DNA of 64,000 nucleotides from Danxiaibacter flavus (lineage in GTDB: Bacteria; Bacteroidota; Bacteroidia; Chitinophagales; Chitinophagaceae), in NCBI RefSeq assembly GCF_041060425.1, contig NZ_JAULBC010000001.1, positions 1,302,001-1,366,000 on the forward strand, given 5' to 3'. How positions within the stretch are numbered: position 1 is the first letter of the stretch; every line of letters begins with the position of its first letter. A model generated the notes under the pieces. That model did not search any database and was not told the origin of the DNA. It saw nothing but the letters and a program-made list of their open reading frames with translations. Both the position numbers and the translations under genes were made by a program. Positions 26,401 to 34,100 of the stretch are shown here, one piece after another.

Positions 26401-27642
26401 GAAAAATTTCGGCATTCTCACAATGAATTGTTTACTTTTTTGAACAGGGATTACGAAAAAGATCTGCTTTTATGGGGGCGACAAATATTTGGATTTGACA
26501 GCCAGCGAACAGAAACTGCTCAGGAGATGTTTGCGGAATTGCTCAATCATGGCGGTGTTGATCAGGTAAGGAAGTTTTTACAGGTAGCGGCAGGCTCAGA
26601 TAAAATACTAGATCTTATATCTGTTAAAGTATCGCTGAATAAGTTAGAGGACATCGTGATTTCTGTTTCTCAAAAGTGGGGCGAGGAAGCTGTAAATGCT
26701 ATTAAGGCGATGAACACAATGCTCCTTGCACTGTCTGCTGAAGTGCATGCTGAAAACAGAATGCAGATTCTCTTGAATAAATTCTATCTTGAATGGTTAT
26801 CTGGTAATCGCAATATATATGACATAAAAAGTTTTATGCGCAGCATTTTGGATGAAGCTGGAATTCGTGAAATTCTTCGCCGGTTAGACAAAAATGCACT
26901 TGCTGTTAATATTGATCATCAATTTAAAGGAGAGCACATCAGGCAGATAATAAGAAGCCAGATCGGATTTTTGAGTGTCAAAAGTTCTCCGGAACTTTCA
27001 AATAGCACCGATGCTTCTAGAAGTCTGTTGAAGCAACATGAGCATTCAATGCAGTTATATGAACTGGTTTCCCAGCAGTTGAATGCTGAACAAAAAGCCA
27101 TTGATGAGAAGAATAAAGCGTTATTACCACAGGGTGATGTTTCAAAGATCTATATAAATAATGCAGGTCTTGTTCTGTTGCAACCTTTTATTCCCTTCTA
27201 TTTTCAACTGCTTGGCCTGACAGAAAATAACATTTTTGTGGATGATGCTTCGCGTCACCGGGCTGCTTTGCTAACGCAATATCTGGTGAATGGGCAAACT
27301 GAGATGGCCGAATTTGATCTGCCACTCAACAAGATTTTGTGTGCAATAAATTTTGAGGAAGTTGTGCCTTCCGTGCTGGAACTTTCAGAGCAGGAAGTAC
27401 GAATATCTGAAGAACTTTTCAAGACACTCTTTCAGCGATGGGACAAGATGAAAAATTCATCCATAGAAAATTTCCGGAACGCCTTTATGCAAAGGCAGGG
27501 ATCATTAGTGAAAATGCAGGATGGATGGACTTTGAAAGTTGAACAAAGAGGCTATGATATTTTGCTGGAAACATTGCCATGGAGTTACCGTATGATCAAA
27601 TTTAAGTGGATGGATAAGCCTTTGTATGTAGAGTGGATTTAG
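23425..27642 (+). CDS. Contractile injection system tape-measure protein (Afp14-like)
   Basis: The 1405-aa protein starts with the domain of CIS tape measures (about 17-75: NLQNALSKLYNERWHYVMQDFF, then RLHIDSIVLDLGTVPYDNLEDAI) and ends with their C-terminal domain (ISNAGLVLL-type YINNAGLVLLQPFIPFYFQLLGL, HRAALLTQYLV, FDLPLNKILCAI, ENFRNAFMQRQGSL). The start is GTG at 23425; a TGA lies just upstream in frame, so no earlier start exists. A motif like FFLRNGVLPWW recurs at about residues 115, 325, 482 and 815, probably an internal repeat. The protein sets particle length and may help to fill the tube. Confidence 0.92.
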   Translation: MKNDFVIQEVMFDVDFSSRSKAHNLQNALSKLYNERWHYVMQDFFEEHISPHTRLHIDSIVLDLGTVPYDNLEDAITKSLMDALAAMFIKRPGYDNTFAGNGSETELFTGKLDVLSYFFTTGLLPWWTSIDLLRDINKLVDDLLKGQADMLVQMIRKAGKVKAARQRLIGHVQDPTLKSLVAKMLPGEADFISEYHDNVVSLNEKDQVIKSESKVVSKALWEIILAFLIEEYGSHFNRKEFTKSTLRSMAAHFGVHYEDLLLLLINHTSSSRAKEQLPLLQVLHEIADELVETQNLADKQEVSTQWKYALFEKNKLMQDTHALLYFLMNGSLPAEVGSFTKSRLFGIFRTFLNNYPVTLQAMIRGLFRNEQLFENVFLLAEEKTVGMLLRLFQPVRAIALRDMLIGKENQFEKTGSSLVRLLLHKETLEYLLRNPFVETHALDQYLQQKLDAVIPLKNNIPATSEIAEVLERSTISAYDLIVFFLRNGVLPWWAADKNPIEALNTLIAGNKMQARAVLVFAGTSKTMRERLLLQFPLATIAELFKLLPSSTKTLDAIDSVVQLGNVLNVRSSQTGLPLLYEILWLNYIDFRYESWSPRLFLLQSVTWIVSKDVGKPYVQMLYILTDIINSADNDVLSIFKAAIRQITYSGFARYSIKDFSSAKHLINNIQYAFALEPAFYKLETAGLVEMFFPAVTKQQLDAILNAGMNSVVLIHLLDIVNAGYSDVFDEFKTAMSSYPVLMNKLKMVLWLHNQQHLLTGLEVQHKNVHDIVLLDMFNKSDKADRWSTEKWQTHLEAPDTDMSSIKNKIGDVVEYILTWGSLPPSITGVQYHQVVLQAVIFLYVNDKMRLQQLLTSSKTLPSVRLQLYHLFKDAEPARGRDIAAFIEQYAAYDKWKYARSLTIDKSLNANQKKTSFEKTGESVTNKDDSATLLSLFLSNRDQSSLSVPDNAEAGKLLNATDVLFRQDKHLLEDLLASSSVDPVAKMRLHLLFEKFRHSHNELFTFLNRDYEKDLLLWGRQIFGFDSQRTETAQEMFAELLNHGGVDQVRKFLQVAAGSDKILDLISVKVSLNKLEDIVISVSQKWGEEAVNAIKAMNTMLLALSAEVHAENRMQILLNKFYLEWLSGNRNIYDIKSFMRSILDEAGIREILRRLDKNALAVNIDHQFKGEHIRQIIRSQIGFLSVKSSPELSNSTDASRSLLKQHEHSMQLYELVSQQLNAEQKAIDEKNKALLPQGDVSKIYINNAGLVLLQPFIPFYFQLLGLTENNIFVDDASRHRAALLTQYLVNGQTEMAEFDLPLNKILCAINFEEVVPSVLELSEQEVRISEELFKTLFQRWDKMKNSSIENFRNAFMQRQGSLVKMQDGWTLKVEQRGYDILLETLPWSYRMIKFKWMDKPLYVEWI

Positions 27643-27756
27643 TGCTTTGAATGAGTTTTGTGGCGGGTAAATTTATACATTGAAGTTCGTGCCCGCCGGT
27701 TATGTTTATCTGTAAATTAAGTGTAGATTAGTATTACAATATAAAAAGCCTCTTCT

Positions 27757-29109
27757 ATGCACACCAAAGCCGGTAAAACAGCTGAAAATAAAAGCGTGGC
27801 TATCGCAAATATGCCAGTTCAAAAACAAGGTGAACAGCAACCTGTTGACCAGTTTGTTGATAATCGTCCTGAAGCTCTTGCACAAAGAAAGCTCCGGGAT
27901 GCTATTAACAATAGTCCTCGTGTGCAACAATTAAAAGCTTACCAGGCGATGGCTGATCATTACGCTGTAAACGGGCTGATGCAGCGAAAAGAAACTGAGG
28001 ACGAAGAGCCTTTACAAGGCAAGTTTACAGGCTTAGAGAAAGAAGAGACAAATGAGCTACAAACCAGGACGCTTAGCACTCCTGTGCAAAAGCAATCCAA
28101 CAATACAGGATTGCCTGATAATTTGAAATCGGGTATAGAAAACCTTTCCGGTTACTCAATGGATGATGTAAAAGTTCATTATAACTCTGATAAACCCGCA
28201 CAAATGCAGGCACACGCTTATGCACAGGGAACAGATATCCATGTTGCGCCAGGGCAGGAACAGCATCTGCCACACGAAGCCTGGCATGTGGTGCAACAGA
28301 AGCAGGGCAGAGTACAAGCGACCATGCAGATGAAGAGTGGCGTGAGTGTAAATGATGATAAAACCCTGGAGCATGAGGCGGATGTGATGGGCGCAAAAGC
28401 GGTTGCAACGGGCATTACAACTCCGCAGGCGACGCTACCTGCCGGCAGCATTCAACGCAAAGAGAACATCATCCAGGCCAAATCGTACACTACCACCGCC
28501 AATAAAAACAGGCTTGGGCTGGCAGGCTCAGTAGACGTTACTGCGGGAGATACATCCATCACACTGGCGGGCACCCTGAAAAATGGCGCCAACCAGGACG
28601 TACCTGCTACCGGTACCGTGTACATTCCGCAATACAAGACCGATAAGGATAGGTCCAAAGAGCCGGTGGCTGAAAAGGATAGGGGATGGTTTGAAAAAAG
28701 GTGGGATCCGGCGGATGCCCTGCGGGTAATGAACCTCTCGGCTGACCCCAGGGGTATGAAATTGGGCCAGTTACTCACTTATCATCATGGACTCGAGGCT
28801 CAAAGACAGGGCAAGCCCTATGTGATTGCCATGAAGGTGAGTGATGCCCGGGGACCGTTTTACACACCATTGGGATTTACGGATTATAATGGCTCGAGGC
28901 CGTACGATCTGATAAAGCAGCAAAGGGATGACATAGATGCGTTGTTGCGTTCACAGCAAGGTGCAGCACTGGGACAACAAGAGGTTTCTGCATTTGTGGA
29001 AAAGCGTACGGAGTTGACGAGCGAAATGGAAGCGAGCTCGATGATCATCTCAACAGAGGATCTGATTAATAACTCTCAGCAGCAGTTGCAAACTATCTGG
29101 AATGGGTAA
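27757..29109 (+). CDS. DUF4157 eCIS cargo/effector with GNAT-like C-terminal domain
   Basis: The 450-aa protein has a low-complexity, Gln-rich N-terminal region (1-130) and a DUF4157 domain (about 130-230). The domain has H173-E-A-W-H177 and E205-H-E-A-D209, a metallopeptidase-like HExxH with a likely third ligand. DUF4157 is strongly linked to eCIS cargo and is thought to help loading or processing. The C-terminal part (about 230-450) reads like an acetyltransferase: ADPRGMKLGQLL (329-340), then a conserved helix, VIAMKVSDARG and FYTPLGF (368-374). The C-terminal DNA is richer in G+C (two 60-base lines, 28561-28620 and 28681-28740, count 62% and 57%, against 40% and 47% for the two lines 27781-27840 and 27841-27900), which suggests module exchange. 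The target is unknown. Confidence 0.8.
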   Translation: MHTKAGKTAENKSVAIANMPVQKQGEQQPVDQFVDNRPEALAQRKLRDAINNSPRVQQLKAYQAMADHYAVNGLMQRKETEDEEPLQGKFTGLEKEETNELQTRTLSTPVQKQSNNTGLPDNLKSGIENLSGYSMDDVKVHYNSDKPAQMQAHAYAQGTDIHVAPGQEQHLPHEAWHVVQQKQGRVQATMQMKSGVSVNDDKTLEHEADVMGAKAVATGITTPQATLPAGSIQRKENIIQAKSYTTTANKNRLGLAGSVDVTAGDTSITLAGTLKNGANQDVPATGTVYIPQYKTDKDRSKEPVAEKDRGWFEKRWDPADALRVMNLSADPRGMKLGQLLTYHHGLEAQRQGKPYVIAMKVSDARGPFYTPLGFTDYNGSRPYDLIKQQRDDIDALLRSQQGAALGQQEVSAFVEKRTELTSEMEASSMIISTEDLINNSQQQLQTIWNG

Positions 29110-29331
29110 TTGGTTGAGAGGTGTCAATATCAGGCAATATCAGGCACTCATAACATATCCCGATTAGTTCACTATCCGGGAGGACTTCCAGTAGTACCAA
29201 CCACAGATTTGCATGGTATACACTCTGTGCCCCTCTGTGTCTGCTCAGTGTATCTTTGTGTAACTGTTTTTTGGACAACAAGAGACATCTTCCATAGTTT
29301 CGATGAATGCTTAACTAAGCAATATTTGCTG
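29110..29331. other. Convergent spacer between cargo and AAA+ genes
   Basis: Both neighbours end here. The stretch contains a CTCTGTGCCCCTCTGTGTC-type repeat unit (29223-29260), related in style to the array at 5440. No terminator hairpin stood out. Confidence 0.4.
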
Positions 29332-30690
29332 TTAATACATAGCCTTCCCCTCTTTTGCGAATTCTTTCCTGATCCCTTCTTCTATGTCATGGAGAAGGAC
29401 AGTAGTAGAATTTCTTTTTATTGCTTTAAGCGAACAGTACCGTGCAATATTAATAATAGACCCACCGGTAAGTTCATACTTTTCAGCGATCTCATCAAGA
29501 GATGTATTTTTTTCAAACTGAACGTTTGCAGTAAAAGAGTTCTGCCACAATTTTTTTCTCAGCTCAGCATCGGGCGGAGCAAAATATATCACAGACTGGA
29601 AGCGTCGCGTAAAGGCTTCATCTATATTCGCTTTAAAATTGGTGGACATAATCACAATGCCGGGAAAGTCTTCAACCCGCTGCAACAGATACGATACTTC
29701 CTGGTTGGCATAACGGTCGTGGGCTGACGAAGTTTCGCTGCGTTTGCCGAATATTGCATCTGCTTCATCAAAGAATAATATCCAGTTTTTGTTTTGCGCC
29801 GCATCAAAAAGCAGTGCCAGGTTCTTTTCGGTTTCGCCAATGTACTTGGAAACAACCAGCGATATATCTATTCTATAAACGCTGAGTCCTGTTGTTTGTC
29901 CTAATAAAGCCGCCGTCAGCGTTTTACCGGTACCCGGTGGTCCGTAAAACAATGCACGGAACCCCGGTTTTATTTTCCTGTTCATTTTCCACTCATTCAG
30001 TAATATATCCCCATAGTTTATCCAGTCTTGAATTTCGAGTACATTGTTGAGCGTATGTTCATCCAATACAAGATCATCGAAAGAAAGAGGAGTAGTCAGC
30101 AGCCTCGCAGGAAAATTACTGCCATAATGTTTTGTGCTGGCTACACTATTGGTAAGAAGGTCAATAAAGTCTGGATGTATTTTTAATATACCGCTTAACA
30201 AAGGCTCATCCGTTGGGGCCGAATCAAGAGATAGTATATTGTATATTTTAAAAAAATGTGTGTCGCTAAAAAGCTGCAATAATTGTAGTCTTTGTTTGAT
30301 GTCGTTCATCGTAAGCAGGAATGCAGCAGTTTCGCCGGTTGGGATAAAACCCGCGTGCTGATGGCCTTTTATTCCACCGAATTCAGTAAAGCCACGGTCG
30401 TAAGTTGAGTTCTTAACAAAAAAAACATCCAGTAAATGCGGTTGTAAATGCGGAGCAAGTGCAAGGATCAGTATCAGTCTTTCCGCGTGATTCATGTTGT
30501 GGCGGTTAACGGCGCCTGCATATGCTGAAGGATCCTCTGTAAGATCTGGAGGAAGTATCGCGTCAATATCGGTAGGCTGACCTTCTATGTTGTTCCAGTA
30601 TAATTTAAGCCGGTGATCGATGACCTCGCTTAGCCATAAAAGTTCTTTTAAGAGCGTTTCGGCACTGGATTCACTGGTAGCTGATTTCAT
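29332..30690 (-). CDS. eCIS-associated AAA+ ATPase (Afp15/Pvc15-like)
   Basis: The 452-aa protein has an N-terminal helical domain (1-200) followed by an AAA+ domain: Walker A G250-P-P-G-T-G-K-T257, Walker B ILFFD308-E-A-D311, and an arginine region TRRFQSVIYFAPPD. Afp15-type ATPases are needed for assembly or cargo loading of eCIS particles. The gene is convergent to the cargo gene, 222 bases apart, so it is not in the main operon. Start: ATG at 30688-30690. A small gene precedes it by 6 bases and is probably co-transcribed. Confidence 0.93.
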   Translation of the reverse strand: MKSATSESSAETLLKELLWLSEVIDHRLKLYWNNIEGQPTDIDAILPPDLTEDPSAYAGAVNRHNMNHAERLILILALAPHLQPHLLDVFFVKNSTYDRGFTEFGGIKGHQHAGFIPTGETAAFLLTMNDIKQRLQLLQLFSDTHFFKIYNILSLDSAPTDEPLLSGILKIHPDFIDLLTNSVASTKHYGSNFPARLLTTPLSFDDLVLDEHTLNNVLEIQDWINYGDILLNEWKMNRKIKPGFRALFYGPPGTGKTLTAALLGQTTGLSVYRIDISLVVSKYIGETEKNLALLFDAAQNKNWILFFDEADAIFGKRSETSSAHDRYANQEVSYLLQRVEDFPGIVIMSTNFKANIDEAFTRRFQSVIYFAPPDAELRKKLWQNSFTANVQFEKNTSLDEIAEKYELTGGSIINIARYCSLKAIKRNSTTVLLHDIEEGIRKEFAKEGKAMY

Positions 30691-30696
30691 GTTGCG

Positions 30697-30861
30697 TTAA
30701 AAATAAAATTTGTTTGATAAACATTTGAGCAGGAAACTCACCCCGCTTGCTTTTTCAAAACCCCTCACCGTCATTGCAGGCGATATCGAATTCACCTCAT
30801 TCAGGATCTCCACTTCTGTCCATGCAGGCTCAGTAAACTTAATATATTGTAATATAAGCAT
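30697..30861 (-). CDS. Small hypothetical protein upstream of the eCIS ATPase
   Basis: A 54-aa frame starts at ATG 30859-30861 and ends 6 bases before the ATPase start. Its sequence (YIKFTEPAWTEVEILNEVNS, then AMTVRGFEKASGVSFLLK) has a protein-like composition and no low complexity. The tight spacing argues for a real gene in one operon with the ATPase. I do not recognise the family. A TTG 18 bases upstream could also open the frame. Confidence 0.5.
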   Translation of the reverse strand: MLILQYIKFTEPAWTEVEILNEVNSISPAMTVRGFEKASGVSFLLKCLSNKFYF

Positions 30862-31119
30862 ATTTAAATACGTGAACAAGTGACCTGCACATCTTAAAGA
30901 TGGAAGCAGAACAGTGCAGGATGGTTTTTTTGTAGCCGATTATTATCATGCATCTTTTATGCGCGAAATTGGTATAGTTAAAGGGTGATTGTTCGAGGCT
31001 TAGACTGATTGGGAGAACTGCAGCCTTTTAATAGGCTGTTGCTGCTCATTTTTGTAATTTTAATAATTCACGATTGCCATTGAGCGCCTCAATAATATTA
31101 TTCTTATAAGGGCTTGTTT

Positions 31120-33552
31120 ATGAAAATACTGGTTGCCACAACCTCAATACTTGCGTTCATTACCTTAGGTGTAATAAATACCGGCGTGGCACAGCCTGCA
31201 GGCGCTGAAGTAGTGCAGCATTTCTGGCTTTGGTCATTTCTCGGAAGACTGCATCCAATGATAGTGCACTTTCCTGTCGGGATATTAATAGCTGCTTTAT
31301 TAATGGAAGTCATCGAGTGGAGATGGAAGAATAACAATTTTAACTCAGCCATCAAAGTATTGGTTTGTATTGGCGCGATATCGGCGGTGTTTTCTGTTGT
31401 TTTCGGCCTGCTCTTGTCCAATACTGAAGAATATGGCAGTGACATCCTCGGCATACATCAGTGGACAGGTATTGCAACAATGGTGCTTGGGCTTTGTTCG
31501 GCTTATATGTATCTGAAGGGCTCCCGCCGCATGCAAGTGGCATTACTCACACTGACAGTTATTGGAGTTACAATTGCAGGACATTACGGTGCCGGCTTGA
31601 CGCATGGTGAAGATTATCTTACCAGCGTATTGCCTGCAGAGGATGTATTGCCTGAAAAGGACAATCCTGTTTTTGCACTGGCAAGCCAAAAAGAACCCTT
31701 GACCGAAAGCCAGGTTCAGGACCTGAATGTGCAGGTGCGCACCATTCTTGCGCATAACTGTTATAGCTGTCATGGTTCAACAAAGGTTAAAGGAGAACTC
31801 CGGTTAGACACGAAGGATTTGATCATGAAAGGAGGAGAGCATGGTGCAGTTGTTGTTCCGGGGCATCCTGAGAAAAGCGAAATGATCAGGCGCATATCTC
31901 TTCCGCGCAGCGAAAAAAAATCCATGCCCACAAAAGGGAAGGGACTTACAAAAGATGAGATTGCAGTGCTTGCATTTTGGATAAAGCAAGGTGCACCATG
32001 GCCCGCAGGAAAGGAAAAAAGCCTGTATCGCGTAGCAGACCTCGCACCGCGAAGTCCTGCAGTTCCTGCGGCAAAAGGCGATCTTACACAACCGATAGAC
32101 TTATTTGTTGACGCTTATTTTAAAAAGAAAAATATTCAATGGCAACAACCTGTAGATGATCGCACATATATAAGAAGGGTGTTCCTGGATGTTACAGGAC
32201 TGTTGCCAACTGCGAATGACATAGATGCCTTCATGCAGGATAGAAGAGCAGATAAACGTTCGCAACTGGTGCAACGGTTATTGCAGCAAAATGAAGCTTA
32301 TGCGCAACACTGGCTTACTTTCTGGAACGATGCATTGCGTAATGATTACTCCGGTACAGGATATATTACCGGTGGACGGTTTGATATAACGCAATGGTTA
32401 TACACATCTCTTATTGCCAACAAGCCTTACGATGTTTTTGTAAAAGAACTGATCAATCCGGCAAAACAATCTGAAGGTTTTATTCGTGGCATTCAATGGC
32501 GCGGTACAATCAATGCCAGTCAGCGGACAGAAATGCAGGCTGCTCAAAATGTGGCTCAGGTATTTATGGGATTAAACCTTAAGTGCGCTTCCTGTCACGA
32601 TAGTTTTATAAGCGACTGGAAGCTGGATGATGCCTATTCCTTCGCGAACATTTTTGCTGATAGTACACTTGAAATCAATCGCTGTGATGTGCCTACGGGA
32701 CGCATGGCAGGAACCCGTGTGCTTTACAGCGAATTGGGGAATGTTGATGCTAAAGCTAAAAAGCAGGAACGCCTGAAACAACTTGCAGATGTACTCGTGC
32801 AGCCTAAAGATGGCCGTTTGTACAGAACGCTTGTCAATCGCATATGGGCGCAGGTGATGGGCAGAGGCATTGTAGAACCTGTTGATGCGATGGACAATGA
32901 ACCATGGAGCCAGGATCTGCTTGACTGGATGGCTTCAGATTTTGTAGCCAATGGTTGTGATATTAAAAAACTGCTTTACCAGGTGCTTATATCGCGCACT
33001 TATCAATTACCCTCTCAAAGTGTAAAAGAGCCGGATCAGATAATTGCACCGGCCTATGTATTTAAAGGGATGATGCGTCGCCGCTTAACTGCAGAAGAGT
33101 TTTCTGATGCAGTTAGTGAAACCATTCAGCCTATATTTCCTGATAGTGCTGTTGTATATAAGTTGTTTCCGAATTCTGTTAAACAATCAATGCATTTTCC
33201 ACGTGCCGCGTTTGTCATGAACAACGCTTTCCTTACAGCATTGGGCAGGCCAAACAGGGAAACCGTTTCAACCAGCCGCGCTTCGCAGGCAAGTTTGCTG
33301 CAGGCGCTGGAACTAACAAACGGCACTTTGTTTAATAAGGCCATGGAACGAGGGGCAGAGAGATTGCAACAAAAATATCCTGATGCAAAAACAATGATCC
33401 AGGAGGTATATAAGAGCACGCTGGGCCGCTCGCCAACAAACGATGAGCAGGCCGTAGCATACAAAATGCTGGGTGATAAACCTGGTAAGGATGCCATTCA
33501 GGATTTTGTTTGGACGATGACATTGCATCCGGAGTTTCAACTCATTTATTAA
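31120..33552 (+). CDS. Membrane-anchored Planctomycete-type cytochrome c protein (PSCyt1/PSCyt2/DUF1553)
   Basis: The 810-aa protein starts with a signal segment and a DUF2231-like membrane region (four hydrophobic segments in 1-150, including RLHPMIVHFPVGILIAALLM). A PSCyt1-type haem c site follows: C214-YS-C217-H218. Next is a PSCyt2 region (IDLFVDAYFKKKNIQW, YIRRVFLDVTGLLPT) with a second CxxCH, C489-AS-C492-H493, and a DUF1553-type C-terminal part (RLTAEEFSDAVSETI). Such proteins occur with DUF1501 proteins, as here 548 bases downstream. An electron-transfer or oxidative role at the envelope is likely; the substrate is unknown. A TTG six bases upstream is the alternative start. Confidence 0.88.
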   Translation: MKILVATTSILAFITLGVINTGVAQPAGAEVVQHFWLWSFLGRLHPMIVHFPVGILIAALLMEVIEWRWKNNNFNSAIKVLVCIGAISAVFSVVFGLLLSNTEEYGSDILGIHQWTGIATMVLGLCSAYMYLKGSRRMQVALLTLTVIGVTIAGHYGAGLTHGEDYLTSVLPAEDVLPEKDNPVFALASQKEPLTESQVQDLNVQVRTILAHNCYSCHGSTKVKGELRLDTKDLIMKGGEHGAVVVPGHPEKSEMIRRISLPRSEKKSMPTKGKGLTKDEIAVLAFWIKQGAPWPAGKEKSLYRVADLAPRSPAVPAAKGDLTQPIDLFVDAYFKKKNIQWQQPVDDRTYIRRVFLDVTGLLPTANDIDAFMQDRRADKRSQLVQRLLQQNEAYAQHWLTFWNDALRNDYSGTGYITGGRFDITQWLYTSLIANKPYDVFVKELINPAKQSEGFIRGIQWRGTINASQRTEMQAAQNVAQVFMGLNLKCASCHDSFISDWKLDDAYSFANIFADSTLEINRCDVPTGRMAGTRVLYSELGNVDAKAKKQERLKQLADVLVQPKDGRLYRTLVNRIWAQVMGRGIVEPVDAMDNEPWSQDLLDWMASDFVANGCDIKKLLYQVLISRTYQLPSQSVKEPDQIIAPAYVFKGMMRRRLTAEEFSDAVSETIQPIFPDSAVVYKLFPNSVKQSMHFPRAAFVMNNAFLTALGRPNRETVSTSRASQASLLQALELTNGTLFNKAMERGAERLQQKYPDAKTMIQEVYKSTLGRSPTNDEQAVAYKMLGDKPGKDAIQDFVWTMTLHPEFQLIY

Positions 33553-33785
33553 TTGAAAATTGAATGTTGAAAATTGAAAATGATGGGAGAATGTGCGAAT
33601 GTGCGAATGTGCAGATTGATGTAATTGAAAATTGAAAGTTGACAATTGAAAATGATCGCGAATGTGCAAATGTGCGAATGTGTAGATTGATGTAATTGAA
33701 AATTGAAAGTTGATAATTGATGTGATGTGCGGATGTGCGGATTGATGTGATTGAAATGGGAAGTTGATAATTGAAAATGTGTGGA
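33553..33785. repeat. Degenerate tandem repeat touching the stop of the cytochrome gene
   Basis: Units made of AATGTGCGAATGTGCAGATT and AATTGAAAATTGAAAGTTGA alternate two to three times. The marker AGATTGATG or GGATTGATG lies at 33613, 33684 and 33739, with periods 71 and 55. The repeat begins at the base after the stop codon. Reading frames through it on the - strand are just the repeat. Confidence 0.8.
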
Positions 33786-33849
33786 TAGCAAATTGGATAA
33801 ATTGATGACTGGAAGTTGGCTAAGCATTTAGGTAATCGTTCACTTACGT

Positions 33850-33935
33850 TCAAGCCCTGAAGGGGCGCTGGCATTAGGGCAGGGCAACGCCCTGTCAAAA
33901 ATAACAAACGGTGGTTAAAGCCCTGTAAGGGCGCA
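33850..33935. repeat. CCCTGAAGGGGCG-type Bacteroidota intergenic repeat pair
   Basis: AAGCCCTGAAGGGGCGC and AAAGCCCTGTAAGGGCGC flank AGGGCAACGCCCTG, giving several small hairpins. The DNA from here to 34100 contains only a further AGCTGA-type repeat (34049-34090) before the DUF1501 start. Confidence 0.6.
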
Positions 33936-34100
33936 AGCAGATAAAAATATGCCAATCAATTTTATCGAAGTGAATGAGCCCTTAAATGAAAAAGAATCCT
34001 GCGCTTTTAATACGCGGGGAGAATGGTATTGATATGTTACGAATTTTAAAATTAAAAGCTGAAAGCTGAGAGCTGACGGCTGAAGGCTAAATTCTTCACC

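Noticed and set aside
8194..29109. Prophage, pyocin-like element or T6SS instead of an eCIS
   Set aside because: No capsid, portal, terminase, holin or integrase genes, and no TssJLM or ClpV; DUF4255, the AAA+ ATPase, the CIS tape measure and DUF4157 cargo point to eCIS.
29110..29727. 205-aa + strand frame opposite the ATPase gene
   Set aside because: It is antisense to the Walker-motif-bearing ATPase and has no recognisable domain.
33542..33955. Long minus-strand frames next to the cytochrome gene
   Set aside because: Their text is a repeating HIRTFAHS/FNFQLSTFN pattern produced by the tandem repeat, not a protein family.
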